The position numbers and the translations under genes were made by a program. DNA of 64,000 nt, from positions 3,410,001 through 3,474,000 of the forward strand of contig NC_134662.1 in NCBI RefSeq assembly GCF_030463565.1. Direction: 5' to 3'. Below are positions 27,901 through 39,900 of the stretch, one piece after another; the first letter of the stretch is position 1, and each line of letters begins with the position of its first letter. Source of the DNA: Pelecanus crispus (lineage: Eukaryota; Chordata; Aves; Pelecaniformes; Pelecanidae). The notes under the pieces were generated by a model. It did not search any database and was not told the origin of the DNA. It worked only from the letters and a program-made list of their open reading frames with translations.

Positions 27901-30900
27901 GATCTCTTCTTGTCACTTGTGATTAGTGCCACTGAAGGTCAAAGGAGCTTTTAGGTGAGAAGGGGAAAGTGCCAACTTTCTCAAATCCTTTTCTACAGGT
28001 GCTAGGTCAACAAGGTTCCCCCAGAGTCAACAGGAAGAAAAACCCTGGCCAGATTCAGGTGACTACCTTCCTGGTTTCAAGGGGGCTTTTCAGCAGTGCA
28101 AAGAGTAGTAGTATTTGGCCCCAAACTTCCTCCTGCTCCTCCCCACTCTTTCAAGACAGGGCCAAAGGAACTGAAAACACCAAAAACTCCCCTAGCAAGT
28201 TCACCAAGACCACAAGAGATCATTCTGGCCACCAGAAAGCCACGGACCTGAGGACCCAGCACACAGGAGCCAACAACGTGCGCCTGCAGCCTAGAAAGCC
28301 AAGCGTGTCCTGGGCTGCATCAAAAGCAGCGTGGGCAGCGGGGCGAGGGAGGTGATTCTGCTCTGGTGAGACCTCACCTAGAGCCCTGCGTCCAGCTCTG
28401 GGGCCCTCGGCACAAGAAGGACATGGACCTGTTGGAGTGGGTCCAGAGGAGGCCACAAAAATGACCCAAGGGCTGGAGCCGCTCTGCTGCGGGGCCAGGC
28501 TGGGGGAGCTGGGGGTGTTCAGCCTGGAGAGGAGGGGGCTGCGGGGAGGCCTGAGTGCGGCCTGGCAGCGCTGAAAGGGGCTACAGGAAGGATGGGGGCA
28601 AGCTTTTTAGCAAGGCCTGTTGTGACAGGACAAGGAGTAATGGATTTAAACTAAAGAAGAACAGATTCAGACTGGATATAAGGAAGAAATTTTTTACACT
28701 GAGGGTGGTGAGGCACTGGCACAGGTTGCCCAGAGAGGCGGTGGAGGCCCCATCCCTGGGAACATCCCAGGCCAGGTTGGACGGGGCTCTGAGCACCCTG
28801 CGCTGGTTAAAGCTGTCCCTGCCACTGCAGGGGCTGGGCTGGGTGGGCTCTAAAGGTCCCTTCCAGCCCAAAGCATTCTATGATTCTATGAACTTGGTGC
28901 TCAGACCCACAGTCCTACATCAGCTGCAGGATCTTGCTTCAGCAGAGACAGCATCTTGCCGTCCTCAGCTTGCCCAAGGAGGCCCTAATCACAGGAGCCA
29001 CTCCCAGCTCAAAGAAAGGTGGAACGTGCTTAGCAGGCCTACAAAAAGCAGGAATAAGATGCTATGAGATGGATCACCAAGTTACTCTGAGCAAGTGCAA
29101 GAAAGCTGGAGAGGAGAAAGCTGGGAGCACTGCCACACTGCCCTGGCTTTGATCTTTCTGTCAGGCTGCTTGGAGAAGACATCCAACACCCATCTTTCCC
29201 TGTGCTCCCTGGTGCACCACGGACCCTGCTTCACTGGACACCTGGTCCAGTGAGGATGCTCAGGTGCCTCTCCATGTACGAACGGGAGCCTCTAAGGTCC
29301 TCGGCAAGCTGGCAAAGGGCAGAGCGAGGGGCACTGGACGCCTGAGCTGACAGACACAGCCAGGTCTGCGGAGAGCTCGCACAGGCCTCTCGCGGATGCG
29401 CGGGAAGGTCAGCGTGCTGCGGTCCGCGTGGGCCGGACAGCCGGGGGCACTGGCAGCTCCTCGGCGCAGCCATGCCCCCACCTCTTCTCCCCCCACGGCA
29501 GGTTCATTCCAGCAGCTGGGGAAAGAGGTATCTGCTCATTTAACACGCTCTGGCGGCTGCGGACGGGGCCAAGCCGACGGCAGCAGGGACCCTCCGCCCC
29601 GGCTGCTGCATGCAGGCTGAGTGCACCAGTTCCCATGGCAACCGTTAACGGGTCCCAGCGGTGCACAACCTCCTGCAATAACGACTCGCCCATGGGAAAA
29701 TCCACCAAAAATGGGCCCGAGTCCCAGTGCCACTGTAAGAACCCCCCGCGAGCCATCAGCCCCTTCTCTGGGCTGAACAAAAAAAGTTATGGCTGATACT
29801 AGATAAACTATTTCACTTTGGGGGTGCTCACAGACTGAGGGAGACGCCCAGAGCAATTGCGGGATCCTTGGAGATATTCAAAACTCAGTTGGAGAAGATC
29901 CCCAGTGATCTGATGTAGTTAGCTCTGCTTTGAGTGGGGTTTGACCAGAGACCCCAGAGGTCTCTTCCGACATAAATTATTCTGCGATTCTATATCCATA
30001 TTCACAAACGCTTGTGTGCATGCACACATACCAAACGACCCTGGGGAGATGGGAATGCGGAGTCGTGCCCAGGAGCGTGGGTGCCTTTGCAAAGACGAAG
30101 GGCTGCGCGGGTCGGCGCGCAGGTGCACGCGTGTGCGTTCACGAGCACCGGTGAGCTCCCCAGGGAACACGCCAGCTCTGGGAGACAAAAGTGTAAGCTC
30201 TGTGCTACAAGGAGATGCGAGTGCCCGGTTGTGCAAAGGGCAGCAGTTTCTAGGGAGAAAGGGAGGCCCCTTGTGCACAGGACAGAGCCTGCATGTATGC
30301 ATTTGGTCAGCACGTGGGAAGGGGTGCTGATCTTTAATTTCATTATCCTTCCAGTTCTGTAGGCAGCAGGAGCCAATGTTTGCCTTGGCATCTTGCTCTC
30401 CCCCTGCCTCTTCAGGGTATGTACTTCACAGGGCTGCTGCCTTGCCTCATTGCTAGTTCTCAGCCCCTTAAGCCAAACCCGCACCAGCACAAGCATTTGC
30501 AATTCTCTCTGCAGTGAACAGGCACTTCTGTTGCTCCTTGCCCACGGGCTGCTTTAGCCCAGTACCTTCATATCCCGGTGCTGCCATTTCAATGAGACAG
30601 CCTTGACATGCTCTCTATATCGCTACCTTCTACTGATAATGTTGCATGGCTCTCATGAATTTGCTGATACTGTCTATCAAACCTGCAGGATGGACACGGG
30701 AAAAACTTCTCCACCCTGCCCTGCCCAAAGGTTCAAACTGCAGAAGCCACCTCAAAGATTAACAACTGGAGACCGGCTTCAGCCCCCAACCCACCATTCA
30801 GGCCGCCCACTCCACTCCTCAGCATGTCTCCCAGCTTTGCCAGCTGCAATATCCTGTAGCGTTCACATGAAGAAACTTTCAGAAATACTAGGCCAGACTG

Positions 30901-33900
30901 GCTTCACCCCAGCACTCGTACAAAAGAGAGGGGAGGGGAGAATGAGGCGCTTTGACCTCTCTACCAAAACCTCTCCAGTCACTCGTGTTCCCTTATTATC
31001 ACTGTGGGCTGTGGATCCTGACAGATGGCCCACGGTGAGCCCTTGCTCCTGGCAGCACGGGAGACGGCCTGCCCACAGGGATGCCCTCTGCTCAAGCTCC
31101 GCTGGGTCTCTGCATTAATCCTTGTGCCCAGCCATCTGAGTTAGTGCTGCAGCATCTCAACCCCTGGTGCATTCCCAGATCCTCTCGCTGCTCTAATGCT
31201 GCTGCTCTCTGTAATTTTCCATTCCTGTGTCCCTGCGTTCCCAAGCCACCACTGCATCCATGAGTTCTCCCCGTGATGTAGCCACATTTCAGTACCCCCA
31301 TCACTGCTCTTAAACGGCCCATATTCCCAGCTTGGATCAATACCAATTTCTGCCACTTACTTGCCTACCTTTCAGCAAGCCCTTCTTTGTTCTGCATAGA
31401 AATAAAACTGTAACTGTACCTTGCCAGAAGAATTACTTTTTTAAACCTCCCCCCCCCCCCGCTTCCTCCCTCTATTCTTCTTCCCCTTCTTCTTCAGGAG
31501 CAATTTTATGTAATTTGCAACTGTCTGGCTGCAAATGAAAAGAGACACAAAGCGTTTCTGCGAAATATTGAAAAGCTGGCTGCTTTTCCCTCAAATTTCA
31601 CTTAGCAAGAGGCTTTAACTTGTTGTGTGATCACTGCATGTCATTAATAACCTCTCCAATTCCTTTCAGAACTCAGCAAAGTGAAGGCACAATCACGAAT
31701 CAAAGGCATGGGTTATTGAGATATAATATCGTTTCACCGAGCCAGGGAGGAGCGTGCCAGGGAGTGGGGAGAAGGTGAAACACTGCGCTGCTAGGCTAGC
31801 TGGCAGCTGAAGAGGACACTAGATTTAGGAAGAAGTGTAAGGGCTTGATTCCCTCTCTCCTTTTCAGATCCAAAGATTTTGCCTCTGTTCAGCCTCCATG
31901 GGTTGTGTGTATTTCCCCAAGCCCTGTGGACTCAGGCCACAGAGGGAGCTGGTTTCTATTTTGTTCCTCAGGCAGATCTGTCTCCATCTCTGTTGAGCCT
32001 TTGGAGCCCATCAAACTGCTTTATTGGGACTGAATCAGACTTAATTGTGCAGTCCCCCAGCCTGTCCTAAGGGAACAAAACCGGGGAACATGAAACAGGA
32101 TCTCTGCACATGCAGGACGCAGAAAGTCCTGGGAAGGGCTGCCTAGGAGGTGGTGCTGGGCAGAGGACCGGCCACGATGCTGCCGCCGTCCATCTGCTGC
32201 ACAGCACCAGTCGTCGTCAGCACGGTGCGATGTGCTTCCCGCTTGTCACGTGCGCCGACCAGGTTGATGGGCAAACCCGTCTTGCTGCGTGCCAGCCCTT
32301 TGGCTGTGCCGAGGTTCACAGGTTGCTGTCCACGTCTGAGGGCCCACACCACAGCGTGTGGAAACAGGCTCCCTGCCTACACAGCCACAGGGCAGGGCGT
32401 CCCTCCTGCTTACCCCAGCAAGGGCATAGATACTCGGCATCCTTAGCAAGCCCGGGTGATCAGACACTTCCGCTAAGTCACCGAGGATGCGTTTTACCTC
32501 TCTGTTCTAGGAAGCTCCATCCTTCCTTCTCCAAAGGAAGATTCATGCATTTGTTACTTCCAGACTGCACTGACAGCAATTCACCAGCTCTGAAGGCAAA
32601 ATGGGTGTTTTAGATAATACAACACACAGCTGAGTGTCTTCTTGCTTTACACCCTGAGCACACTAGCCCTTACAAAAGGGGGTGAAAGCCAAAAATCTGT
32701 CTACCTTCGGAAAAAGATGCTAAGCCTTACTGTCAAAAAATAAGCTTTTTTGAGTTTAAATTATATTTAGCTACCATATATCCAACAGCCCTCAACTTAA
32801 AAATAAACAAGAATTTTCATCTCCCAAAAGGAGAACTTGCCAGAAATGCCACAAAAGCAAATAGAGACCATGGTGATTCCTATTGACTTATGTGGAAAAC
32901 CCACAATATAAACATAAAACTTCAGAAAAGCTGCACTGCAGGTATGGCCCTGCAGGAACAATGTGGCGGCATTCCTGGATGGGCTGACATCGCTTGCATC
33001 AGACCTGGAGGGCCTAAGCAACACCTCTGTGGGCAGAGGCCTACCCAGTGACAGACGTGGAAGAGAACCCAAAAGTCCTGCTCCAGCTGCCCCATCGCAG
33101 CCTAAGGACCTATCAGAAACCACATCAAAGCATCTCCCTAAGCCTGTCCTTACCAAATTCCCAGTCTAGACTAAGAAAGCCATTTGTCTCTATTCACCTT
33201 CACGAACCATTGAGATCAACCCCTGGTCTCCGCATTGAGACCAACAAAAGAAAGTACTTGGGTGCTTGTGGCATCTAGGGTTGCTTTGCAATACAATGGC
33301 AAGTGTAGGATTACCAACAAGATCCTTTCTACACCAGTTAATCCCTTGGTGTCTCTAAACATGCTGATGCTTAGGCACGCATTCAGATGACAGTCTGTGT
33401 CACCCTACACTCTGAACTTTCTTCCTGCTACTGCTATGTGCAATAAAGAGATGGTAAATGGGTAAAATGAACAAGAAATCACTTGTTTACCAGACTACGG
33501 CCCATTTACTGAAATCCCAGTAGTGTGGTCCAGTACATTCTGTTCTCTGTCCTATGCTAGGGTCCTCACTATATTTCTGGTGAGAGGCTTTGCCACAGAG
33601 TTCATCAGAAGATGATCTAGACGTGAATATACAGAGATGAAATTTCATGGCCTTGTTCCCAAAACAGGGAGACAATCGGTTCCTAGCACTTCTGACTGTG
33701 ACTCATTTCCAGACTATTCTCTGGGATCAGCTGGGTCACAGGGATGGGTCATACTATACAGACACAAGCAAACCAGGCTAAGAAAACAGCGTGTGCTGGT
33801 TTTAGCTGGGATAGAGTTAATTTTCTTCATAGTAGCTAGGATGGGGCTGTGTTTTGGATTTGTGCTGAAAACGGTGTTGGTAACACAGAGATGTTTCTGT

Positions 33901-36900
33901 TATTGCTGAACAGTGCTTACACAGAGTCAAGGCCTTTTCTGCTGGGATCCCACACCATACGGCGCCATGCTCAGCACATAGAGCTGGGGGAAGGAGGAGG
34001 AAGGGGGGACGTTCGGAGTGATGGAGTTTGTCTTCCCAAGTCACCGTTACGTGTGATGGAGCCCTGCTTTCCTGGAGATGGCTGAACACCCACCTGCCCA
34101 TGGGAAGCGGTGAATGAATTCCTTGTTTTGCTTTGGTTGCGTGCATGGCTTTTGCTTTACTTATTAAACTGTCTTTATGTCAACCCACGAGTTTTCTCAC
34201 ATTTACCCTTCCGATCCTCTCCCCCATCCCATCGGGGGGGAGTGAGCGAGCGGCTCTGTGGTGCTTAATTGCTGGCTGGGGTTAAGCCATGACACAGGGC
34301 TGAAAGCTTCCTCAGGTCACCCAGCCCATGTCCATGCCAAGACCAACTCTATGCACATCAGGATGGAGGTCTGTTACATTCTGGAAGTAACCATCTCTAA
34401 ATGACCACTAAAATGACCAAAGAGAGAGAATCCTGCCTTCTTAGTCACTGAGGGACTTTCCAAAAGAGAAACTAAATGTGATGAAGTGGTGTATTGCCAG
34501 CCTGAAAATAGACAGCTCCAAATGCAGCACAGCTCATCTTCATCTTAATCCTGAAGCTTAATTACACCACATTGCTCATTAACCGTCTCCAGACAAACAT
34601 GTTTGAAAGTACTCAGCTAGCACAGACTTCTTACTGTTCCCAAGCAGTTTCTTACACCTCCCTTAACATAAAAAGCCTTTAGATCACCACATCACAGATA
34701 AATTTTGCTGCTTTAAATACTACTCCGTGCAGCACTCTATAACCGTTGAGAGCACGAACGGTAGAGAACATAGCGAAACATGCAACAAATTCCTGATGTA
34801 GAACTGCAGCAAAACTGAGATTGCCTTGAATCCACCGAGCGTCACACGAATAACCCTTCAGAGTCCCTCTACAGGTACTAGGTAGAGACATGTCTGTCTT
34901 CACCACTGTGTTACAGCACTGTACCATGACTCATCACGACTGCTCCTCCATCCTTTGACTTGTTCTTACGCTGTCAGTTCTGCCCTGGACCAACACACGC
35001 AGAAGATTCCATTGCTTTAGCCTGCAAGGCCGACCTCTTCCCCTCACAGAAAATTAACACAAACAGTATTTGAGCACCTGGTTATCTGCACTCTTCCCCC
35101 TTGCTGCCCTGAGATAACCTGAAACAGCAAAGATCCCATTAAGCGGTAATTAAGTTACGTGCATTTTCCAGCTCTCGAATGCCAACACAGGCCCATGCAA
35201 AAAGGGAGCACAGGTAAATACAGAAAAGGATGTGTGCATGTGGAGGTCTTGAGGGGAGCTGAGGAAAGCTATTTGGACCTGTATGGGTTAAAGAGGAAAT
35301 GTTGCAGTTAAGAATTCCTAACCCCTCTCCAGAGACCCCTCGTTTACATTAATTATTCTGTTGCCTTGAGCACTCAGGGCCTCCTATGAGCTTCTGTCTG
35401 TAAGTACCCAACTCCTCCGCCTACTCACCTCCAAATGAATCCTTCCAACGTGCTTGATCAACCCCCTCAGCGCAGCAAGGGAACTGCCCAGTCAAAGCTT
35501 TCAAATCATACCAAAATGGGAATGGCAACAATTCAGAACTCCTTTCAGCTCACCAGCAGGTCCCAGAGAGGCAGAGGACTTCCCCTGCAAGGGACCTGTT
35601 CCACAGTGCTTGGTCTCCTGTGATCCCTACCACACTTTGCTCCCAACACCAGCTGTGGAGCGAGCAGGACCCAGGAACAGACCGCAGCCAGTTCAGCAGT
35701 CTTGGTCTCACCTATATAATCCATTTCTCTTCCAAGCAATGGGATGTGGCAAGTGTATTTTTTTTCTTCCAAGAAGCTGATCCAACTCAGCCACTGCACT
35801 AGAAGTCATTTTGGGTCCTGCACAGAGCCACCCAACAAACTGTCCAGGCTCCCTGCAGGGCAATGGCAGACGAGGAGCAGATGCACCAGGAAGTTCTGCA
35901 CACCTGGAGGAAAAGGGTCTGGTACCTTCTCTTGTCTCCTGTCAGCTTTCCAGCATGCCCACTGTGCAGTTCACCCCAAAGCCCACAGCTCCCTAGTGAC
36001 GGGGACAGGCAGCTGAAGATGTCGCATCACACCACAGAGACCAAAGAGCAGCACAGAAACAGGCTTGGCTGGAGTTACATGGGGCAGCCTTGGCAAGGTG
36101 GAGAAAAGAGCAGCAGCTCTGTGAAGAGCAGTGCTGTGCTTTGGCTCCCACATCCCTGTTCTAACTCCCAAACCACACTTCTCTTTCACAAGCAGGAAAA
36201 TTAATCTAAGCCACTTCTCACCCTCACTCCCTCCCGACAATCCCCCATTCGCCTGCCCACGGCACGAGCTCCAGGCACAATTCACTGGGACTTACCCCTG
36301 GCAAAGTCTTCTGCTCATGCAGCGCTGTCTGGGCTTTGATGGCAGAGTCTCTGGCACAGTATGTGAGGAACGCACAACCTGCAGCGGATACAGCAAGTGT
36401 CAAGTTAGACTTGCAATTGCAGATGCACATCGACACAACATTCCTCTTTGGTAACAGCAGGTGATGGAAGTACAAGAACTACAGACGTGTCCCTGTTCCA
36501 CCAGATCTGTCCCAACGCTTCTGCTCAGGTACAGAGGAAGCGCCCAGAACAGCCCTTGTGCGAGCCCTGCCTTTTTTACCCGGAGGTAATTACCTTGGTA
36601 ATTAAAGGTGCAAATGTTACGTACTTTGGATGTGTTGAAGACTCTAGGGAAAAAGACAAAGAAACAACATTAAAGGACTTGCAGGCCCCATCCAAGGTCT
36701 GTTAAGTCATGGAAAAGGGGTCCCAGTGAATCAGCTAGGTTTGAAACAGGTGTTGAAGAAGGTGGGAAACAACAGGAGAGCAAAATGCAAGCTAATATTG
36801 CCTGTGGGAGAAACAGCCCAAAAAAACAAGGATCAGAGGAGATGCAAGGACCAGTATGAGTATTGATTAAAAAAAAAAAAAAAAAAAAGGCAAGGAAAGA

Positions 36901-39900
36901 GGAAAAGCACCTGGGATTTTAGGCTCAGGTGAAAGCTCCATGATCCAGAGTCACAGAATCATGGAAAGCTACAGAAGGAGAGGCCTGGCTTTCTGTGCCA
37001 TACATACACCCATATGACGAGAGCATAAACACACACAAATATACATATGCGTGACAAGGGAAACGGAGAGAACAGCAAAGCATAATGCGTACTGCAAGGG
37101 CCAACTGAAGAAGCAAGACGAAAAGCACACAGAGATGGCCAGATCCTGACATTCTCAGTCAAGATTTGACTCAACATCTTAGCCTCACACTGGAGCCAAG
37201 GGAGGAGGGGAGGAATTGTAGCCCCTCCAGGAAGAAGAGGGATCATCTTTGGGTGCACTGATGCTAAGAATAATCAAATGAAACTAAGCAAAGGAAAAAT
37301 CTGGCTGGTTATCAAGAAACATTTCCTAGCAGAGAGAGATTTATTAGACTGTGGAGCTCCATCACTTGAGTTGTTTCAGATGAGGCTGGGCAAAGCACTG
37401 GAGAATAGACTCAAACGCTAGAATGCATCTGACCCCCTCACTCACCCCCCGCCTATTCGCAGTGGCACGTCACATGCTAAGCAAAGGCAGGACATGTCCC
37501 TTCAGCTTGTTGCTAAATGTCCCTATCTGTATTGTTGTGCTGGGGCTGCAGATGCCTTGTGATGGCCCAAATAGAGAGGCCCTTTCTTCTGCCCCCGCCT
37601 TCTCGTGCCTGGCTTGGGGTACTCCAAAGCTGCTTCAGCTCTCCATGGATCCAAAGGTGGAGGCGGGACAGGGACCATCTGGATCTCTCCCCTCCGCCCC
37701 AGAGCGACTCCGTGGTACACAACACTTTTAGGCCATGCGGAAGCCAGCTGCTCCGGACAATCCCAACCCATGGCAACAAGATTATGTTATTCTTCCATCC
37801 CAACTCCAATAAGTTGCTGCAGCTAAGAAAATCACATCTATCCTCCCAGCTCTTGCTAGGGGAAAAAAAAACCAACTCCACAAACACCACACACTTATTA
37901 GATATCTCTAACAGGTAATTAAAGCTCCTTATTGCCCAGGTTTTGAACGGAGAATGCTGCACCAAGGCCAGACGTGGGATCACCGGATAATTTAACAAAT
38001 GCAGCGAGGCCAGGAAGCACGCAGGCAACCTTCACTTCTCATGGCAAAGGCAGCTGGCTCTGTCATGGGGGGGAAGCACCCCTTTGCTTTTTGCTCTCCC
38101 CTCACAGACTGCTGTGATGTCAAGCATCAGGAAGAGCCTCGAAAGCACCTGTATAACGAGAGAGCCCAAAACCTGTTTCTAACAGATTTGGAGGCCTGGT
38201 CACCAAAGTGATCCCAAACGCAGATGCTTGCCTGACTCCACCTGCTGCTCCAGTCTGCTACTCTGCAAGTCACACGAGACCCATTCTAAGATAATCAGGG
38301 TCAGGTTTAGCAGACAAAACTCTCAAGTCACGAGTTGGGAGTAAGCAATTTATTCCACTGAGAGCTTCAATGCATTGGTACCACGTCCACATGCAATGAA
38401 GATGCCATCCTTGCCTCAGGAGAATTAGCCATCAAACCTAAGAACAATAAGGATAGGAGAGAACAAGTCTATACAAAGCTACCTGCTGAGTTAAGCACTC
38501 AGACCCAGTCCCCGAGTCCCAATTCCAGTGCTCAGGAACATCAAAACTGAGGTAATGCACACTGGCAGGCTGTGCTGGTTTTCGCTGGGATAGAGTTAAT
38601 TGTCTTCACAGTAGCTAGGATGGGGCTGTGTTTTGGATTTGTGCTGAAAAGTGTTGATAACACAGGGATGTTTTTGTCACTGCTGAGCAGTGCTGACACC
38701 GAGTCAAGGCCCTTTCTGCCTCTCACCCACCCCAGCAGCGAGCAGGCTGGGGGCACAAGGAGCTGGGAGGGGACACGGCCGGGACAGCTGACCCCACTGA
38801 CCCCAGGGATGTCCCACACCATATGGCCTCATGCTCAGCACATAGAGCTGGGGGAAGGAGGAGGAAGGGGGGACGTTCGGAGTGATGGAGTTTGTCTTCC
38901 CAAGTCACCGTTACGTGTGATGGAGCCCTGCTTTCCTGGAGATGGCTGAACACCCGCCTGCCCATGGGAAGTAGTGAATGAATTCCTTGTTTTGCTTTGC
39001 TTGCGTGCGCAGTTTTTGCTTTACTTATTAAACTGCCTTTATCTCAACCCACGAGTTTTCTCACATTTACTCTTCCGATCCTCTCCACCATCCCATCGGG
39101 AGGGAGTGAGTGAGCAGCTGTGTGGCGCTTAGGTGCTGGCTGGGGTTAAGCTACGACACAGGCTCAAAAACCTCAGCCCATGGGAGGACAAGGATAAAAT
39201 GAGGATTGGACAAGGGTGCACCATTTAGTGGGGATAAAGGAGAGACACTCCTCACACAGGGACAGAGTGTTATTTTGCAAGGTACTGTCATCATGCCAGA
39301 TCAGGGATTTGTAAAGCCCAGCAACACCTACATCCACCAGCACCAATCCAAAAAAGTGCCATGAATTCCCTCCCTAGAGCCCTCCAGTCCTTCTCTTCCC
39401 TACAGCAAAGGCAGCCCAAAATACCGTTCATCTTTTAGGTGCTCGGATATCTGTACCAAGAGGTAGCAGCCTCTGGAGACAGAAGCATCCTGCAGCTATG
39501 GAGCCTGAAGATGCCTCACTCAAGCCTCCTGCTTCACTCCCAGGACAATCCTTGCTGCTGCTCTGCTTTCCAAGGATGTGGATATTTGCTCAACAGGAGC
39601 CAGTTGTACTCCCTCCCTTCACTCAAGCATGAAACTGCACTTGGGCAGCCCCCAACAACAGGCTGTGCCTGGGCTGGACCGGGACAAGCAAGCCTATGGG
39701 CACAGGACAGCCCTGTCCACTGCTCCGTCCCCGAACTCTCCATGTCTCTAAGCTTTCGGGACATTCAGCTCATTCATTTCATCTCATTCCTGCTTCCCAA
39801 CTGGCAGGAATCTGGGTGGCTGTACTGGCTGTGGAAAGGAGGGAGCTAAAGAGTTCATCTACGTCCTTTGGAAAACAGGATTACTGTCCTCCACAGCCAG

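Larger units (their letters stand above)
21541..36295 (-). other. CELF5 intron 2
   Basis: 14.8 kb, the largest intron. It contains a GC-rich block at 23.45-24.42 kb with two RFX palindromes, a 25-bp tandem repeat, two CR1 insertions, a third RFX palindrome, a possible conserved A/T-rich element at 31.55-31.74 kb, and one solo LTR. No extra CELF5 exon was recognised. Confidence 0.75.

Noticed and set aside
36940-37420. Possible CR1 remnants (TCACAGAATCATGG; TTATTAGACTGTGGAGCTCC)
   Set aside because: Short resemblances to CR1 tails without a continuous alignment.
37758-37776. CCCATGGCAAC as another RFX site
   Set aside because: Only one half-site matches; the left half (CAACCC) does not. A similar partial match at 1831 (GTTACCATGGGAAG) was also left out.
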